Shown: positions 6,231 to 16,552 of the stretch, in pieces
How the letters are laid out: each line of letters starts with the position of its first letter
Numbering within the stretch: position 1 is the stretch's first letter
DNA from: JAAELZ01 sp965209105
Lineage (GTDB): Bacteria > Pseudomonadota > Gammaproteobacteria > Arenicellales > Poriferihabitantaceae
DNA length: 64,000 nt
Reading direction: 5' to 3'
NCBI GenBank assembly: GCA_965209105.1
Contig: CBDBQB010000006.1
Span: 88,595 to 152,594, forward strand
Notes under the pieces: generated by a model
The model's input: the letters and a program-made list of their open reading frames with translations, nothing else
Told to the model about the DNA's origin: nothing
The model's database searches: none
Program-made: the position numbers and the translations under genes

Positions 6231-8249
6231 GTGCCAGACGCCGCTTTTAAACTCGTCAGTCGTTTCCAACCCGCGGGAGATCAGCCGCAGGCGATACAAT
6301 CTTTACTCGATGGCTTGCAAGCGGGTGAGCTTTTTCAGACCTTACTGGGCGTTACGGGTTCTGGAAAAACCTTTACTGTCGCCAATATTATTGAACATAC
6401 CGGCCGCCCAGCGATTATCTTAGCGCCAAACAAAACCTTGGCCGCGCAACTTTATGCCGAGATGCGTGATTTTTTCCCCAACAACGCCGTAGAGTATTTC
6501 GTTTCGTATTACGATTATTATCAGCCCGAAGCCTATATGCCGAGCTCGGATACCTATATCGAAAAAGATGCCTCGATAAACGATCATATTGATCAAATGC
6601 GCTTATCGGCGACCAAGGCGCTGATTGAACGGCGCGATGTCATTATTGTGGCGACCGTCTCAGCGATCTATGGCTTGGGCGACCCCAAGGCGTATCACAA
6701 AATGATTCTGCATGTGCGTCAAGGCACCCAAATGGAGCAACGCGCCATTCTACGACGCCTCGCCGAATTGCAATACACGCGTAACGATATTGAGTTGCGT
6801 CGCGGTACATTTAGAGTACGTGGAGATGTCATCGATATCTATCCCGCAGAATCGGAGCAGCTTGCTGTCAGGCTGGAATTATTTGGCGATGAGATTGAGA
6901 AAATCAGTCGTTTTGACCCTCTGACGGGTTCGCTAGAAGAGAATTTACAGCGCGTCACGGTTTATCCCAAGAGTCATTATGTAACGCCGCGCGAGACAGT
7001 GTTGAGCGTAATTGATGATATTCGAGACGAGTTGCGCGAGCGGCATGATGGCCTTGAATCACAAGGGAAACTCGTTGAGGCACAGCGTTTAAAACAACGC
7101 ACCGAATATGATTTAGAAATGATGCGAGAGCTGGGCTACTGTACCGGAATAGAAAATTACTCGCGTTATCTGTCGGGCCGAAAAGAAGGCGAGGCGCCTC
7201 CCACGCTAATGGACTATCTGCCCAAAGATGGTTTATTGTTCATTGATGAAAGCCACGTGATGGTGCCGCAAGTCGGGGCGATGTATAAGGGTGATCGTTC
7301 GCGTAAAAACACCTTGGTCGAGTATGGTTTTAGGCTACCATCGGCGCGCGATAATCGGCCATTGACCTTTCAGGAATTTGAGGCATTGATTCCGCAAACG
7401 GTATTTGTTTCTGCGACACCGGGCAACTATGAACTTGAACACGCGCCAGACGTGATTGACCAGGTGGTTCGTCCGACTGGCTTGGTTGATCCCGAAGTCG
7501 AAATCCGGCCAGTGGAAACGCAAGTTGACGACTTGATGTCAGAAATCATTCTACGCGCCAATCGCAATGAGCGCGTGCTGGTGACGACCATTACCAAGCG
7601 AATGTCTGAGGATTTGGCGGACTATTATGATGCGCAAGGGCTGCGCGTTCGCTATTTACATTCTGATATCGAGACGGTCGAGCGCGTAGAGATTATTCGG
7701 GATTTGCGACTCGGTAAGTTCGATGTTTTGATCGGTATCAACCTGCTACGTGAAGGCTTGGATATTCCTGAAGTTTCCTTGGTCGCGATCCTGGATGCGG
7801 ATAAGCAGGGCTTCCTACGTTCAACCCGTTCCTTGATACAAACCATCGGACGCGCGGCGCGTCACGTGAGCGGCCGCGCGATTTTATATGCTGATAATGA
7901 AACCAATGCAATTCGGCAAGCACTTGACGAGACCGATCGCCGTCGCGATCGGCAAATCGAGCATAATCGAATAAATAATATTACCCCTAAAGGTGTGGTT
8001 AAGCCGGTACGGGATATTATCGACGGTATTGAAGTGTCGGTAGACACGAGTAGGGATCAGGGTTTTGCGAAGGCGGCAGAAGAAATCGCCGCATATCAAT
8101 CGAATACCCCTGCGCAATGGGGTAAACTGGTTACCAAGCTTGAAAAACAAATGTATGCGCACGCGAGGAGCCTTGAATTTGAGCAAGCGGGTGCGATTCG
8201 AGACCAAATTAAGCAAATCCGAGATCAACATCTCAAATCCGTTTTTTAG
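6231..8249 (+). CDS. uvrB: Excinuclease ABC subunit B
   Basis: This 672-residue protein is the damage-verifying helicase-like subunit of nucleotide excision repair. Walker A GVTGSGKT is at 40-47, the beta-hairpin region with YYDYYQPEAY is near residue 93, DESH is in the middle, and the C-terminal UVR motif (LEKQMYAHARSLEFEQAGAI) binds UvrC. The start is a GTG placed immediately after the recR stop (6231), giving the normal N-terminus for the family (FQPAGDQPQAI). Coupling to recR translation is likely. Confidence 0.97.
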   Translation: MPDAAFKLVSRFQPAGDQPQAIQSLLDGLQAGELFQTLLGVTGSGKTFTVANIIEHTGRPAIILAPNKTLAAQLYAEMRDFFPNNAVEYFVSYYDYYQPEAYMPSSDTYIEKDASINDHIDQMRLSATKALIERRDVIIVATVSAIYGLGDPKAYHKMILHVRQGTQMEQRAILRRLAELQYTRNDIELRRGTFRVRGDVIDIYPAESEQLAVRLELFGDEIEKISRFDPLTGSLEENLQRVTVYPKSHYVTPRETVLSVIDDIRDELRERHDGLESQGKLVEAQRLKQRTEYDLEMMRELGYCTGIENYSRYLSGRKEGEAPPTLMDYLPKDGLLFIDESHVMVPQVGAMYKGDRSRKNTLVEYGFRLPSARDNRPLTFQEFEALIPQTVFVSATPGNYELEHAPDVIDQVVRPTGLVDPEVEIRPVETQVDDLMSEIILRANRNERVLVTTITKRMSEDLADYYDAQGLRVRYLHSDIETVERVEIIRDLRLGKFDVLIGINLLREGLDIPEVSLVAILDADKQGFLRSTRSLIQTIGRAARHVSGRAILYADNETNAIRQALDETDRRRDRQIEHNRINNITPKGVVKPVRDIIDGIEVSVDTSRDQGFAKAAEEIAAYQSNTPAQWGKLVTKLEKQMYAHARSLEFEQAGAIRDQIKQIRDQHLKSVF

Positions 8250-8290
8250 TTTGGCGGGAACTCCGTAAACGTTTTATAGTGAACAATTAA

Positions 8291-9625
8291 ATGCAATTTT
8301 TATACAGTGTGTTCGGTTTTATTTTGGCCATAGGGATACTGGTCACAATCCATGAGTTCGGGCATTTTTGGGTTGCCCGAAAAGTCGGGGTAAAAGTGCT
8401 ACGTTTTTCCGTGGGCTTTGGTAAACCTTTGCTGACATGGAAGCGCAAAAATGATGAAACAGAATATGTACTGGCTGCGATCCCGCTTGGGGGCTATGTC
8501 AAAATGCTCGATGAACGCGTTGATAAAGTCGACGCTGCGGATAAACACCTTGCCTTTAATCAGCAGAGCCTTTCTAAACGCACTGCCATCGTGGCGGCGG
8601 GGCCGCTAGCAAACTTCTTATTTGCGATCATTGCAATGTGGGGCCTATATCTAGTGGGCATACAAGATCATCCCGCCGTGATCGGTAGTGTGCAGGCCGA
8701 TACTGTCGCTGAGCGAGCAGGCTTTGTGTCGGGCGAGCGTATCGTTGCAGTGGATGGCAAGAAAACTTGGGGCTGGCAGGATTCGCAGCTCTACCTCATT
8801 CATAAAGTATTTCAGGAAAAGACGGTTCAATTCACCCTTGAAGACGAGCGCAATGGCGCGCAGCGGGTGCTGGATGTCGATATGTCTTCGATTAGCAGTA
8901 ATGCGGTCAGCCGTGGTGTCTTATCACAAGGCTTGGGCTTATTGCCCGCTCAACTCAGCAATATTATTTCCGATGTGGTTGCAGGCAAGCCCGCACAAGT
9001 TGCCGGTTTGCAGGGCGGGGATCAGATCATTCAAATCAATGATGTCATGATTTCGGATTGGAAAGACTTGGTTGAATCGATCAGCGCCTTGCCCGATAAA
9101 GTGATTTCGCTCAGCTATCGGCGCGATGAGCAAACTATCAATACCGCTATGCAGGTTGGCAGCATAGAGATCGAAGGTAAGCAATACGGACAGATTGGTG
9201 TCTACCCCTCCCGGCATAGTTACACCACTGGCGTCGGTGAAGGTTTGGCCAAGGCGGTTGATTACACCTGGCGTTTTACCGTGGTCAGCCTTTGGTCTTT
9301 CGGCAAGATGTTTACCCGTGAAGTCAGTTCTGAGAATTTATCTGGCCCGATTACCATTGCGAATATTGCGGGCGCAACCGTGCAGCGGGGCTGGGCTGAT
9401 TTTGTATCGTTCTTGGTGATCATTAGCATCTCGCTTGGGCTGATAAATTTGTTACCGATTCCGGTGCTCGATGGCGGGCATTTAATGTTCTTTGCTATTG
9501 AGGCAATCAAAGGCAGCCCGGTTTCTGAGCGGGTGATGCTATGGGGGCAGCAAATCGGGATTGGCATGTTACTTCTTTTGATGTCATTCGCATTTTACAA
9601 TGATATTATTCGTTTGATTTCCTAA
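8291..9625 (+). CDS. rseP: RIP zinc metalloprotease RseP
   Basis: This 444-residue inner-membrane protein has the zinc-binding HEFGH motif at 21-25 in the first transmembrane segment and the matching LDGG motif at 393-396. Two PDZ-like regions lie between, and a hydrophobic C-terminal segment ends the protein. RseP cuts RseA to release sigma E and also clears signal peptides. It heads a conserved outer-membrane biogenesis run (bamA, skp, lpxD, fabZ, lpxA, lpxB). The usual upstream genes (frr, uppS, cdsA, dxr) are absent and uvrB is there instead. Confidence 0.96.
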   Translation: MQFLYSVFGFILAIGILVTIHEFGHFWVARKVGVKVLRFSVGFGKPLLTWKRKNDETEYVLAAIPLGGYVKMLDERVDKVDAADKHLAFNQQSLSKRTAIVAAGPLANFLFAIIAMWGLYLVGIQDHPAVIGSVQADTVAERAGFVSGERIVAVDGKKTWGWQDSQLYLIHKVFQEKTVQFTLEDERNGAQRVLDVDMSSISSNAVSRGVLSQGLGLLPAQLSNIISDVVAGKPAQVAGLQGGDQIIQINDVMISDWKDLVESISALPDKVISLSYRRDEQTINTAMQVGSIEIEGKQYGQIGVYPSRHSYTTGVGEGLAKAVDYTWRFTVVSLWSFGKMFTREVSSENLSGPITIANIAGATVQRGWADFVSFLVIISISLGLINLLPIPVLDGGHLMFFAIEAIKGSPVSERVMLWGQQIGIGMLLLLMSFAFYNDIIRLIS

Positions 9626-9679
9626 GCATTGAACGCTTTTCGCACGGTGCTAGACCGAACCTATTTGATACCAAAAATA

Positions 9680-11970
9680 ATGCTAAAAAATATTACCCTA
9701 AGTATTGCGCTACTACTTTTTGCGAATCGTAGCTTTCGCAATTGAGCCATTTGTTATTACAGATGTTAAGGTGGTGGGGAATGGACGCTTAGATGATGGA
9801 ACAATCTTTCAATTACTTGCCGCTTAAGGTCGGTGATGAGGTCAACGACGAAGAAGCACGCCTGAGTATAAAGGCTCTATTTGAGACGGGGTTTTTCCGC
9901 AATGTAAAGCTCGTCAAAGAAGGGACTGTGTTGCGGGTTGAGGTTGAAGAGCGACCTTCAATCGCAGGGATTAAATTGGTCGGGAACAAGGATCTTAAGT
10001 CCGATCAAATTAATGAAATGCTTAAATCTGCGGATTTAAGCGAGGGGCGAATTTTTAACCAGCGCCGTTTAAACGAAATCACCAAAGCTTTATCTGATGA
10101 GTATTTTGCGCGCGGGCGATATTCTGCGGTGATCCAGCAAGAAATTACAGTTTTAGATCAAAATCGTGCGCGAATCACCCTCAATATTGACGAGGGACGT
10201 GTTGCGACAATCAAAACCATCAGTATCGTTGGCAATGAGGCGTTTACAGACAAGCAACTCGCCAAGCATATGAAGTTGACGAATAAGCGCGGCCTGGGTT
10301 TATCTCGCCGAGATCTATATTCCAAAGAAAAACTAGAGGGCGATATTGAATCGCTTCGCGCCTTTTATACTGATCGCGGCTATTTTGAATTTGATGTGCG
10401 ATCAAATAATGTCACCATTAGCCCAAATAAGCAAAATATCAGCCTATTTATCAGTCTGAATGAGGGGCCGCAATACCAAGTGGGTGACTTAAAGTTAACG
10501 GGCGCTGACAGCATGGGGCTAGATTCCGCTGCTTTATTTGAAAATATTAAATCTAAAGACGTGTTTTCACGGAAAATTATCAGCGATATTCGTAAATCGA
10601 TCAGTGAAACGCTGTCGGACAAAGGTTTTGGTGCGGCGAGTGTATCGCCGAATACCTCAGTAAATCAGGCTGAGCAAACCATCGATGTAGACTTTGTGGT
10701 GGAGACTGGGCCCCGCTTATATGTAAGGCGAGTCAATATTGTCGGAAATACTGTCACCCAAGATGATGTCATTCGCCGTGAAATGCGACAACTCGAGGGC
10801 GGGCGATTTTCAGCAGCAGACGTCAGACGCTCCCAAGAACGCCTACAACGAATCGGCTATTTCGATAGTGTGAGGTTGGATGCGGTGCCCGTTGCGGGTG
10901 TGCCCGATCAAGTCGATATTGTGGTCACAGTCAAGGAAAGCGCCTCAACGGGAAGTATTAGTTTTGCGCTGGGTTACGCGGATGTTGAAGGCGCAATTTA
11001 TCAGCTGGGTTATAACCAAAGAAATTTCTTGGGCACGGGGCGGGAGCTGGTGGTTAAGCTGGATAACTCGAGTGTGACAGATGTATATGAATTGCGTTAT
11101 ACCAATCCGTATTACACCCCCAGCGGGGTAAGCAGGGGATTCTTCTTGACCTCAACAACGGTCGATTCTTCGGCGGCAGAAACAGCAGAGTATTTTGCGG
11201 ATTCGATCGAAGTTGGAGTGAACTATCGGGTGCCAGTTTCAGAAACCAACGCGATCAATTTAGCCCTGTTTGCGGAAAACATAAAGCTTGAGAAATCGGA
11301 TGAATCACCCCCTGAGATACTGAGTTTTATTGCGCAAAATCCTGACAACACAAATATAGGTTTTCGAGCCTCGTTTTCTAAGGATACGCTCAACGACTTC
11401 ATTTTTCCCACCTCGGGTTCACGTGCGTCGATTTCCTTGGACGCCTCGGTGCCAGGCAGTGAACTTGAGTATTATAAATTGAACCTAAGTGGCTCTAAAT
11501 ATCTAGCCTTATCACGTTCGGGTTACAGTATCCGTTCACGTATAAAATTGGGTTATGGAGGGGGATATGGCGACAATGATTCACTGCCTTTTTACAAACA
11601 TTACTTTGCCGGCGGCCCAACCACCGTTCGTGGGTTTCGGGCAAAATCTTTGGGTCCTTTAGACACAGGTACAACACCTGAACCTTTGGGTGGTGATCGT
11701 CGTGTGTTGGCCACGTTTGAACTACTGATGCCAAAATTTGGTTCAGTGGGTGCGAAAGATAAACGTGTGACGGCATTTGTTGATGCTGGAATGGTGTTTG
11801 GCGGTGGTGAAAATATTGATACTGGCGCATTGCGATATAGCGCGGGAATAGCCTTGCAGTGGTACAATATCTTAGGCCCTTTAGCACTGAGCTATGCCGT
11901 GCCGCTAAACGAAAAAGACGGTGATAATCTTCAAAAGTTTCAAATCTCTCTGGGCACGCTTTTTAGATAA
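9680..11970 (+). CDS. bamA: Outer membrane assembly factor BamA, with two apparent frameshifts near the start
   Basis: The main frame (from about 9810) encodes POTRA repeats and a C-terminal 16-strand barrel with the family motif VRGF (near 11630). The true start should be ATG 9680, giving a signal peptide (MLKNITLSIALLLFA) and then FVITDVKVVGNGRLDDGTIF in another frame. Two single extra bases, one between about 9700 and 9731 and one near 9805-9812 (ATCTTTCAAT), are needed to join the pieces. BamA is essential, so sequence error is likelier than a true mutation. The barrel ends SLGTLFR, one residue past the usual terminal aromatic. It inserts outer-membrane proteins. Confidence 0.92.
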
Positions 11971-11999
11971 GCGATTCTAAATTTCTCAAATGATCAATT

Positions 12000-12500
12000 A
12001 TGCTTAAAAAAATTTGTATTGCTGTCGCCGTCATTAGCGCCTTCGCATCCCCCACAATTTATGCGGAAAAGATTGGTTATGTCAACGCCGTGGAGCTGGT
12101 CGAAACCGCGCCACAGGGTAAAAAGGCGCTGAAAGAACTAGAAGATGAATTTAGCGACAGGGAGCGAGCCGTATTATCGTTACGAGACGAGGCTGTGGCC
12201 TTAGAGCAGTCGATCACTAAGAATGGCTTGTTGTTAGGCGATACGGAGAAAACCGAACAGACCAAAAAATTAGTCGAGTTGCAGCGTCGCTTACAACGCG
12301 AGCAGCGCGAACTGAGCGAAGATTTTAATTTGCGGCGTAACGAGGCACTGGCAAAATTACAAAAAATTGTTACCGATGCGGTCATTGAGGTCGCCAAAGC
12401 ACAAAACTACGATATCGTGTTTCAGCAAGCCGTCTGGTTTAAGCCAAGCATCGATATGACGCAGGCGGTATTGGATCATCTGGAGAAAAATGAAAAGTAA
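12000..12500 (+). CDS. skp: Periplasmic chaperone Skp/OmpH family
   Basis: This 166-residue protein has a signal peptide (residues 1-22, ending IYA), the family start KIGYVNAVELVETAPQGKKA, and then a long charged coiled-coil stretch (about 35-125) that forms the tentacle helices. Skp holds unfolded outer-membrane proteins on their way to BamA, which is encoded just upstream. Its TAA stop overlaps the lpxD ATG (TAATG at 12498-12502), implying translational coupling. Confidence 0.93.
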   Translation: MLKKICIAVAVISAFASPTIYAEKIGYVNAVELVETAPQGKKALKELEDEFSDRERAVLSLRDEAVALEQSITKNGLLLGDTEKTEQTKKLVELQRRLQREQRELSEDFNLRRNEALAKLQKIVTDAVIEVAKAQNYDIVFQQAVWFKPSIDMTQAVLDHLEKNEK

Positions 12501-13510
12501 TGGCGCCGCCATTAACTTTCACGCTGGCCGAGCTAGCCGCTTGTTGTGATGGCCGAATAGTTGGCCACGAGCAAACGAAAATTCAGGGGCTTAAAAATTT
12601 ACGCCAAGCCGACGCAAGGCATTTAAGCCTGTTTACGGATAAGCGATACGCTGACCAAGCAAAACATTCAAAAGCCGCGGCGGTGATCACTAGCGAAGCC
12701 CTGTCCGACCATTACACAGGGAACAAATTAATCGCTGAGAATCCTTTGCTCGCTTTGGCAATGATACTAAACAAGTTTGAACCCGCAGAAGGGCAGATCA
12801 ATACTCAAGGTCACATTTGTGCAAGCGCGCGGGTGAGTCGGTCGGCCAGCGTTCATCCGAGCGTGACAATCGGAGCGAATGTTTCGATTGGTAAGCATGT
12901 AATGCTGGAAGAAGGGGTCAGCATTGGTGCGGGCTCAGTGATACAAGACAATGTGCATATTGGCGTAAAGACGCAAATTGATGCCAATGTGACGATTTAT
13001 CGGGCCTGTGTGCTCGGCGAACGTTGCCATCTTAGCGCGGGGGTCGTGATTGGTGCGGATGGTTTTGGTTTTGCCGAGGATCAGCGTGGTAGCGCTGCAA
13101 AGTGGGTGCCTATTCCTCAGATCGCCAAGGTACGGATAGGCGATGAGGTACATATCGGCGCAAATACCGCCATCGATCGAGGCAGCCTCGAGGATACGTG
13201 TATCGGCAACGGAGTTATTATCGATAATTTAGTGCAGATTGGTCATAATGTGCAGATTGGTGCGCATACGGCAATTGCCGGTTGTGCGGCGATTGCGGGC
13301 AGCACACATATTGGCAAACATTGTAAAATAGGTGGCTGTGTTGCGATCGACGGGCATCTTAAAATCGCTGACAATGTCACGGTATTGGCCAAATCGTTAC
13401 TGACAAAATCTGTTGACAAAGCGGGCGTCTACTCTTCTGCGATGCCCGCGATGCCCGTTCTACAATGGCGGAAATTATTGGCGCGGTTCAGATTGCAATC
13501 CGGTGGATAA
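12500..13510 (+). CDS. lpxD: UDP-3-O-acylglucosamine N-acyltransferase
   Basis: This 336-residue protein has an N-terminal uridine-binding domain, then many hexapeptide repeats (pattern I-G-A-N-V-S/I-G-K-H) forming a left-handed beta helix, with the catalytic-region histidines around IDNLVQIGHNVQIG. It adds the second acyl chain in lipid A synthesis. It overlaps the skp stop by one base and is followed by fabZ and lpxA. Confidence 0.96.
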   Translation: MAPPLTFTLAELAACCDGRIVGHEQTKIQGLKNLRQADARHLSLFTDKRYADQAKHSKAAAVITSEALSDHYTGNKLIAENPLLALAMILNKFEPAEGQINTQGHICASARVSRSASVHPSVTIGANVSIGKHVMLEEGVSIGAGSVIQDNVHIGVKTQIDANVTIYRACVLGERCHLSAGVVIGADGFGFAEDQRGSAAKWVPIPQIAKVRIGDEVHIGANTAIDRGSLEDTCIGNGVIIDNLVQIGHNVQIGAHTAIAGCAAIAGSTHIGKHCKIGGCVAIDGHLKIADNVTVLAKSLLTKSVDKAGVYSSAMPAMPVLQWRKLLARFRLQSGG

Positions 13511-13539
13511 CAATTAGACTAAAATAGAGCATAAAGAGC

Positions 13540-13986
13540 ATGAGCGAAGAAATAAATATATACGAAGTCCTCAAAATACTGCCGCATCGCTATCCATTTT
13601 TAATGGTCGATCGGGTCTTAGAGTATGAGATAGATTCGCACTTAACTGCGATTAAGAATGTGACGATCAACGAGCCTTTTTTTGCCGGTCATTTTCCGCA
13701 TCGCCCGGTGTTTCCGGGTGTCATGATAATTGAGGCGATGGCACAAGCTTCGGCTATCCTAGCCAGTCTCGGTATAAAAGCAAAAGCGGATGAGACAACC
13801 GTGTATTTATTCGCGGCAACCGACAAAGTCCGGTTTAAGCGACAAGTCGAGCCAGGCGATCAGATGCAGTTAAATGTTCAGCTGGATAGGCAGAAAGGTA
13901 GAATTTGGAAAACATCCGCGACAGCGACGGTGGATGGAAACCTATGCGCAAGGGCGCAGATTACTTTTACCTATCAAAATCTGTGA
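13540..13986 (+). CDS. fabZ: 3-hydroxyacyl-ACP dehydratase FabZ
   Basis: This 148-residue hot-dog fold enzyme has the family start ILPHRYPFLMVDRV, catalytic His51 in AGHFPHRPVFPG and Glu65 in IIEAMAQA. It dehydrates 3-hydroxyacyl-ACP in fatty acid synthesis and competes with LpxA/LpxD for the same acyl-ACP, which explains its place in this operon. Confidence 0.96.
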   Translation: MSEEINIYEVLKILPHRYPFLMVDRVLEYEIDSHLTAIKNVTINEPFFAGHFPHRPVFPGVMIIEAMAQASAILASLGIKAKADETTVYLFAATDKVRFKRQVEPGDQMQLNVQLDRQKGRIWKTSATATVDGNLCARAQITFTYQNL

Positions 13987-14045
13987 ATTACGTTTGGCCG
14001 ATACAATTGTTTTTAAGTGGCGGGTCCCCGTGAATCTGATCGAAA

Positions 14046-14828
14046 ATGATTGACGAACGCGCGGTGGTGCATCCGGGCGCCCAAATTGGTGATAACGTTT
14101 CGATTGGCCCCTTTGCAATCATAGAGGAAGATGTTGTCATCGGGTCTGCCTGTGTTATCGAGGCGCATGCGATTGTTAGAAACCACACTACGATGGGTAA
14201 GGAAAACCACATATTCCAATTCGCATCGGTGGGTGAGAAGCCACAATACAAGGCGCTTACCGACGGCAGAAGCGAGCTCACGATTGGAGACAGAAATACC
14301 ATACGTGAAAACGTCACGATTAATAAGGGCACTCCTGAGCACGGCGGGATCACCACAATCGGAGATGATAATTTTATTATGGCATACGTGCATATTGCCC
14401 ACGATTGTCATGTCGCGAATCAAACGGTTTTTGCCAACGGCGCGAGCCTTGCTGGTCACGTTAATGTTGAGGACTATGCGATCTTGGGCGGCTTCTCACT
14501 GATCCATCAGTTTTGTAATATTGGCGCCCATTGCATCACGGGCATTGGGACAGTTTGTTTTAAAGATATCCCGCCTTTTGTAATCGCCTCGGGCAGCCCC
14601 GCCGAACCCTTCGGCATTAATAAACGAGGCTTGCGTAGACGGGATTTTGACGAAGACAGCATTGCGCTACTCAATAGAGCCTATAAATTGCTCTATCGAC
14701 GGAACTTAGATGCGCAATCTGCGCGCAAGGCAATCATGGAGCTGTCTAAAGATGACGCCCATATTGCGCATATTTGCCAATTTTTGAGCAATAGCGAACG
14801 AGGTATTATTCGCCGAAAAGCGGATTAG
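14046..14828 (+). CDS. lpxA: UDP-N-acetylglucosamine acyltransferase
   Basis: This 260-residue protein starts IDERAVVHPGAQIGDNVSIG and carries hexapeptide repeats through about residue 190, with the catalytic histidine region YVHIAHDCHVAN, then a helical C-terminal domain. It performs the first step of lipid A synthesis. It follows fabZ in the lpxD-fabZ-lpxA-lpxB order. Confidence 0.96.
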   Translation: MIDERAVVHPGAQIGDNVSIGPFAIIEEDVVIGSACVIEAHAIVRNHTTMGKENHIFQFASVGEKPQYKALTDGRSELTIGDRNTIRENVTINKGTPEHGGITTIGDDNFIMAYVHIAHDCHVANQTVFANGASLAGHVNVEDYAILGGFSLIHQFCNIGAHCITGIGTVCFKDIPPFVIASGSPAEPFGINKRGLRRRDFDEDSIALLNRAYKLLYRRNLDAQSARKAIMELSKDDAHIAHICQFLSNSERGIIRRKAD

Positions 14829-14856
14829 TGAAGCCAATTCAGAACATTGTGCCGCC

Positions 14857-15974
14857 GTGCGGATAGCCATTGTTGCAGGCGAGCCGTCTGGAGATATACT
14901 TGCAGCGGGATTGATTCAGCAAATCAAGCAGCAGCGACCAGACGCGAGCTTTTACGGTATTGGTGGCGAGCAGATGCAAGCGCAAGGTTTCGATGTGAGA
15001 TATTCGATGGACAGTATCGCGGTCATGGGTTTCGAATCAGTTTTAAAAGATATTAGAAATATTCTAAAAATCCGCAGGGCACTGACCAATGAAGTGCTTA
15101 ACGATATGCCGGATTGTTTTATCGGTGTGGATGTGCCGGATTTTAATTTGTCCCTAGAGTTAAAATTACGCCGGGCAGGGATTCCCGTCGTACATTACGT
15201 CAGTCCTTCGGTATGGGCGTGGCGCGGCTATCGAATTAAAAAAATTAAGCGTGCGGTCGATCATATGCTCACGCTATTTCCATTTGAACAAAGCTACTAT
15301 CAACATCATGGCATAGCTGCAACTTTTGTTGGGCATCCCACCGCGGACAAAGCAGCCATGTCAGAGGCGCAAAATGATCTTGAGAAAAGGCTAAATACGA
15401 TCGCGATACTGCCGGGCAGCCGCCGCTGCTGAAGTGGCGGGTTTGTTGGCCGATATTATTGCAAGCGGCGGGGTTGATTCATCAGCATTATCCCAAAATT
15501 CAATTTGTACTGCCTTTTGCAAATAAGCAGCTTAAGGAACAATACAGCGAGTTAGTTAACGGCTATTCCTTGCCTATCGAAATGACTTTAAAAGGTTCGG
15601 GCGCTGCCTTACAGCGTTCCACTTTATCATTAATCGCGTCGGGCACTGCTGCACTTGAAGCGATGATTTATGGTTCAATGATGGTGGTCGTGTATAAGCT
15701 GGGTTGGCTGAGCCATTTTTTGTATAACCGATTTAAGCATATCGATCATTTTTCACTACCCAATCAGCTGTTGTCTTCGCCTGAAGTGCCAGAATTATCG
15801 CAAGCGGATGTTACGCCCGAGAATATTTTTGCAGCGGCGCGCCAGTATTTAGATGATCCTGAAAAGGTGGCCAGATTGGCGCAAGAGTTTTCAGACGTTA
15901 GTGCAGGCTTAAGACAAAACACAGATCAATTGGCTGCTGGCGCAGTGCTAAAGCTCATTGATAGTCCTCAGTAA
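14857..15974 (+). pseudogene. lpxB: Lipid-A-disaccharide synthase LpxB, interrupted by two frameshifts
   Basis: From GTG 14857 the protein begins MRIAIVAGEPSGDILAAGL, typical of LpxB, and includes YVSPSVWAWR. The frame breaks after LPGSRR at about 15421-15430 (an extra base in CGCTGCTGAAG). It resumes one frame over as EVAGLLADI and shifts again near 15451-15460 into QAAGLIHQHYP, then runs intact to 15974. Removing one base at each point gives a normal-length, continuous LpxB. The enzyme joins UDP-diacylglucosamine and lipid X. An LPS-bearing cell needs it, so sequencing error is likely. Confidence 0.88.
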
Positions 15975-15976
15975 TA

Positions 15977-16552
15977 ATGCAATCTAACAAGCTCATCGCA
16001 GGCGTAGATGAAGCAGGGCGCGGCCCCTTGGCTGGTTCGGTTGTCGCGGCAGCCGTGATTTTGCCGCAGGCTTACACACTAGAAGGTTTGACCGATTCAA
16101 AGAAATTATCTGCTCGCCAAAGACAAACATTAGAGGGCGAAATAAAGGCTCAAGCAGTGGCCTGGGCGGTGGCCGAATCTAGCTGTACAGAAATTGATGA
16201 AATCAATATTTTACAAGCCTCTTTGTTGGCAATGAAGCGCGCAGTATTGATGTTGGAACTCGTTCCGGATCATGTTTTGGTGGATGGGAATCATGTTCCT
16301 GACATGGATTACTCGGTAGAGTGTATTATTAAAGGCGATTTAAGTGAGCCGTGTATTTCTGCGGCCTCGATTTTGGCTAAACAAGAGAGGGATCGACAGA
16401 TGGAAGCGCTTGATTTGCATTATCCCGAGTATGGTTTTGCGCAACACAAGGCCTATCCCACCGCTCAACACAAGAAAGCACTACTTAGGTTTGGTGTTTG
16501 CCCTGCGCACCGACGCAGCTATAAACCGGTACGGGAAATCTTACAAAGATGA
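15977..16552 (+). CDS. rnhB: Ribonuclease HII
   Basis: This 191-residue protein has the RNase HII signature GVDEAGRGPLAG with Asp11 and Glu12 as metal ligands, a further acidic ligand in LVDGNHVP, and LTDSKKLS. It removes ribonucleotides from DNA. It starts 2 nt after lpxB and overlaps the dnaE start by 4 nt (ATGA at 16549-16552). Confidence 0.96.
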   Translation: MQSNKLIAGVDEAGRGPLAGSVVAAAVILPQAYTLEGLTDSKKLSARQRQTLEGEIKAQAVAWAVAESSCTEIDEINILQASLLAMKRAVLMLELVPDHVLVDGNHVPDMDYSVECIIKGDLSEPCISAASILAKQERDRQMEALDLHYPEYGFAQHKAYPTAQHKKALLRFGVCPAHRRSYKPVREILQR

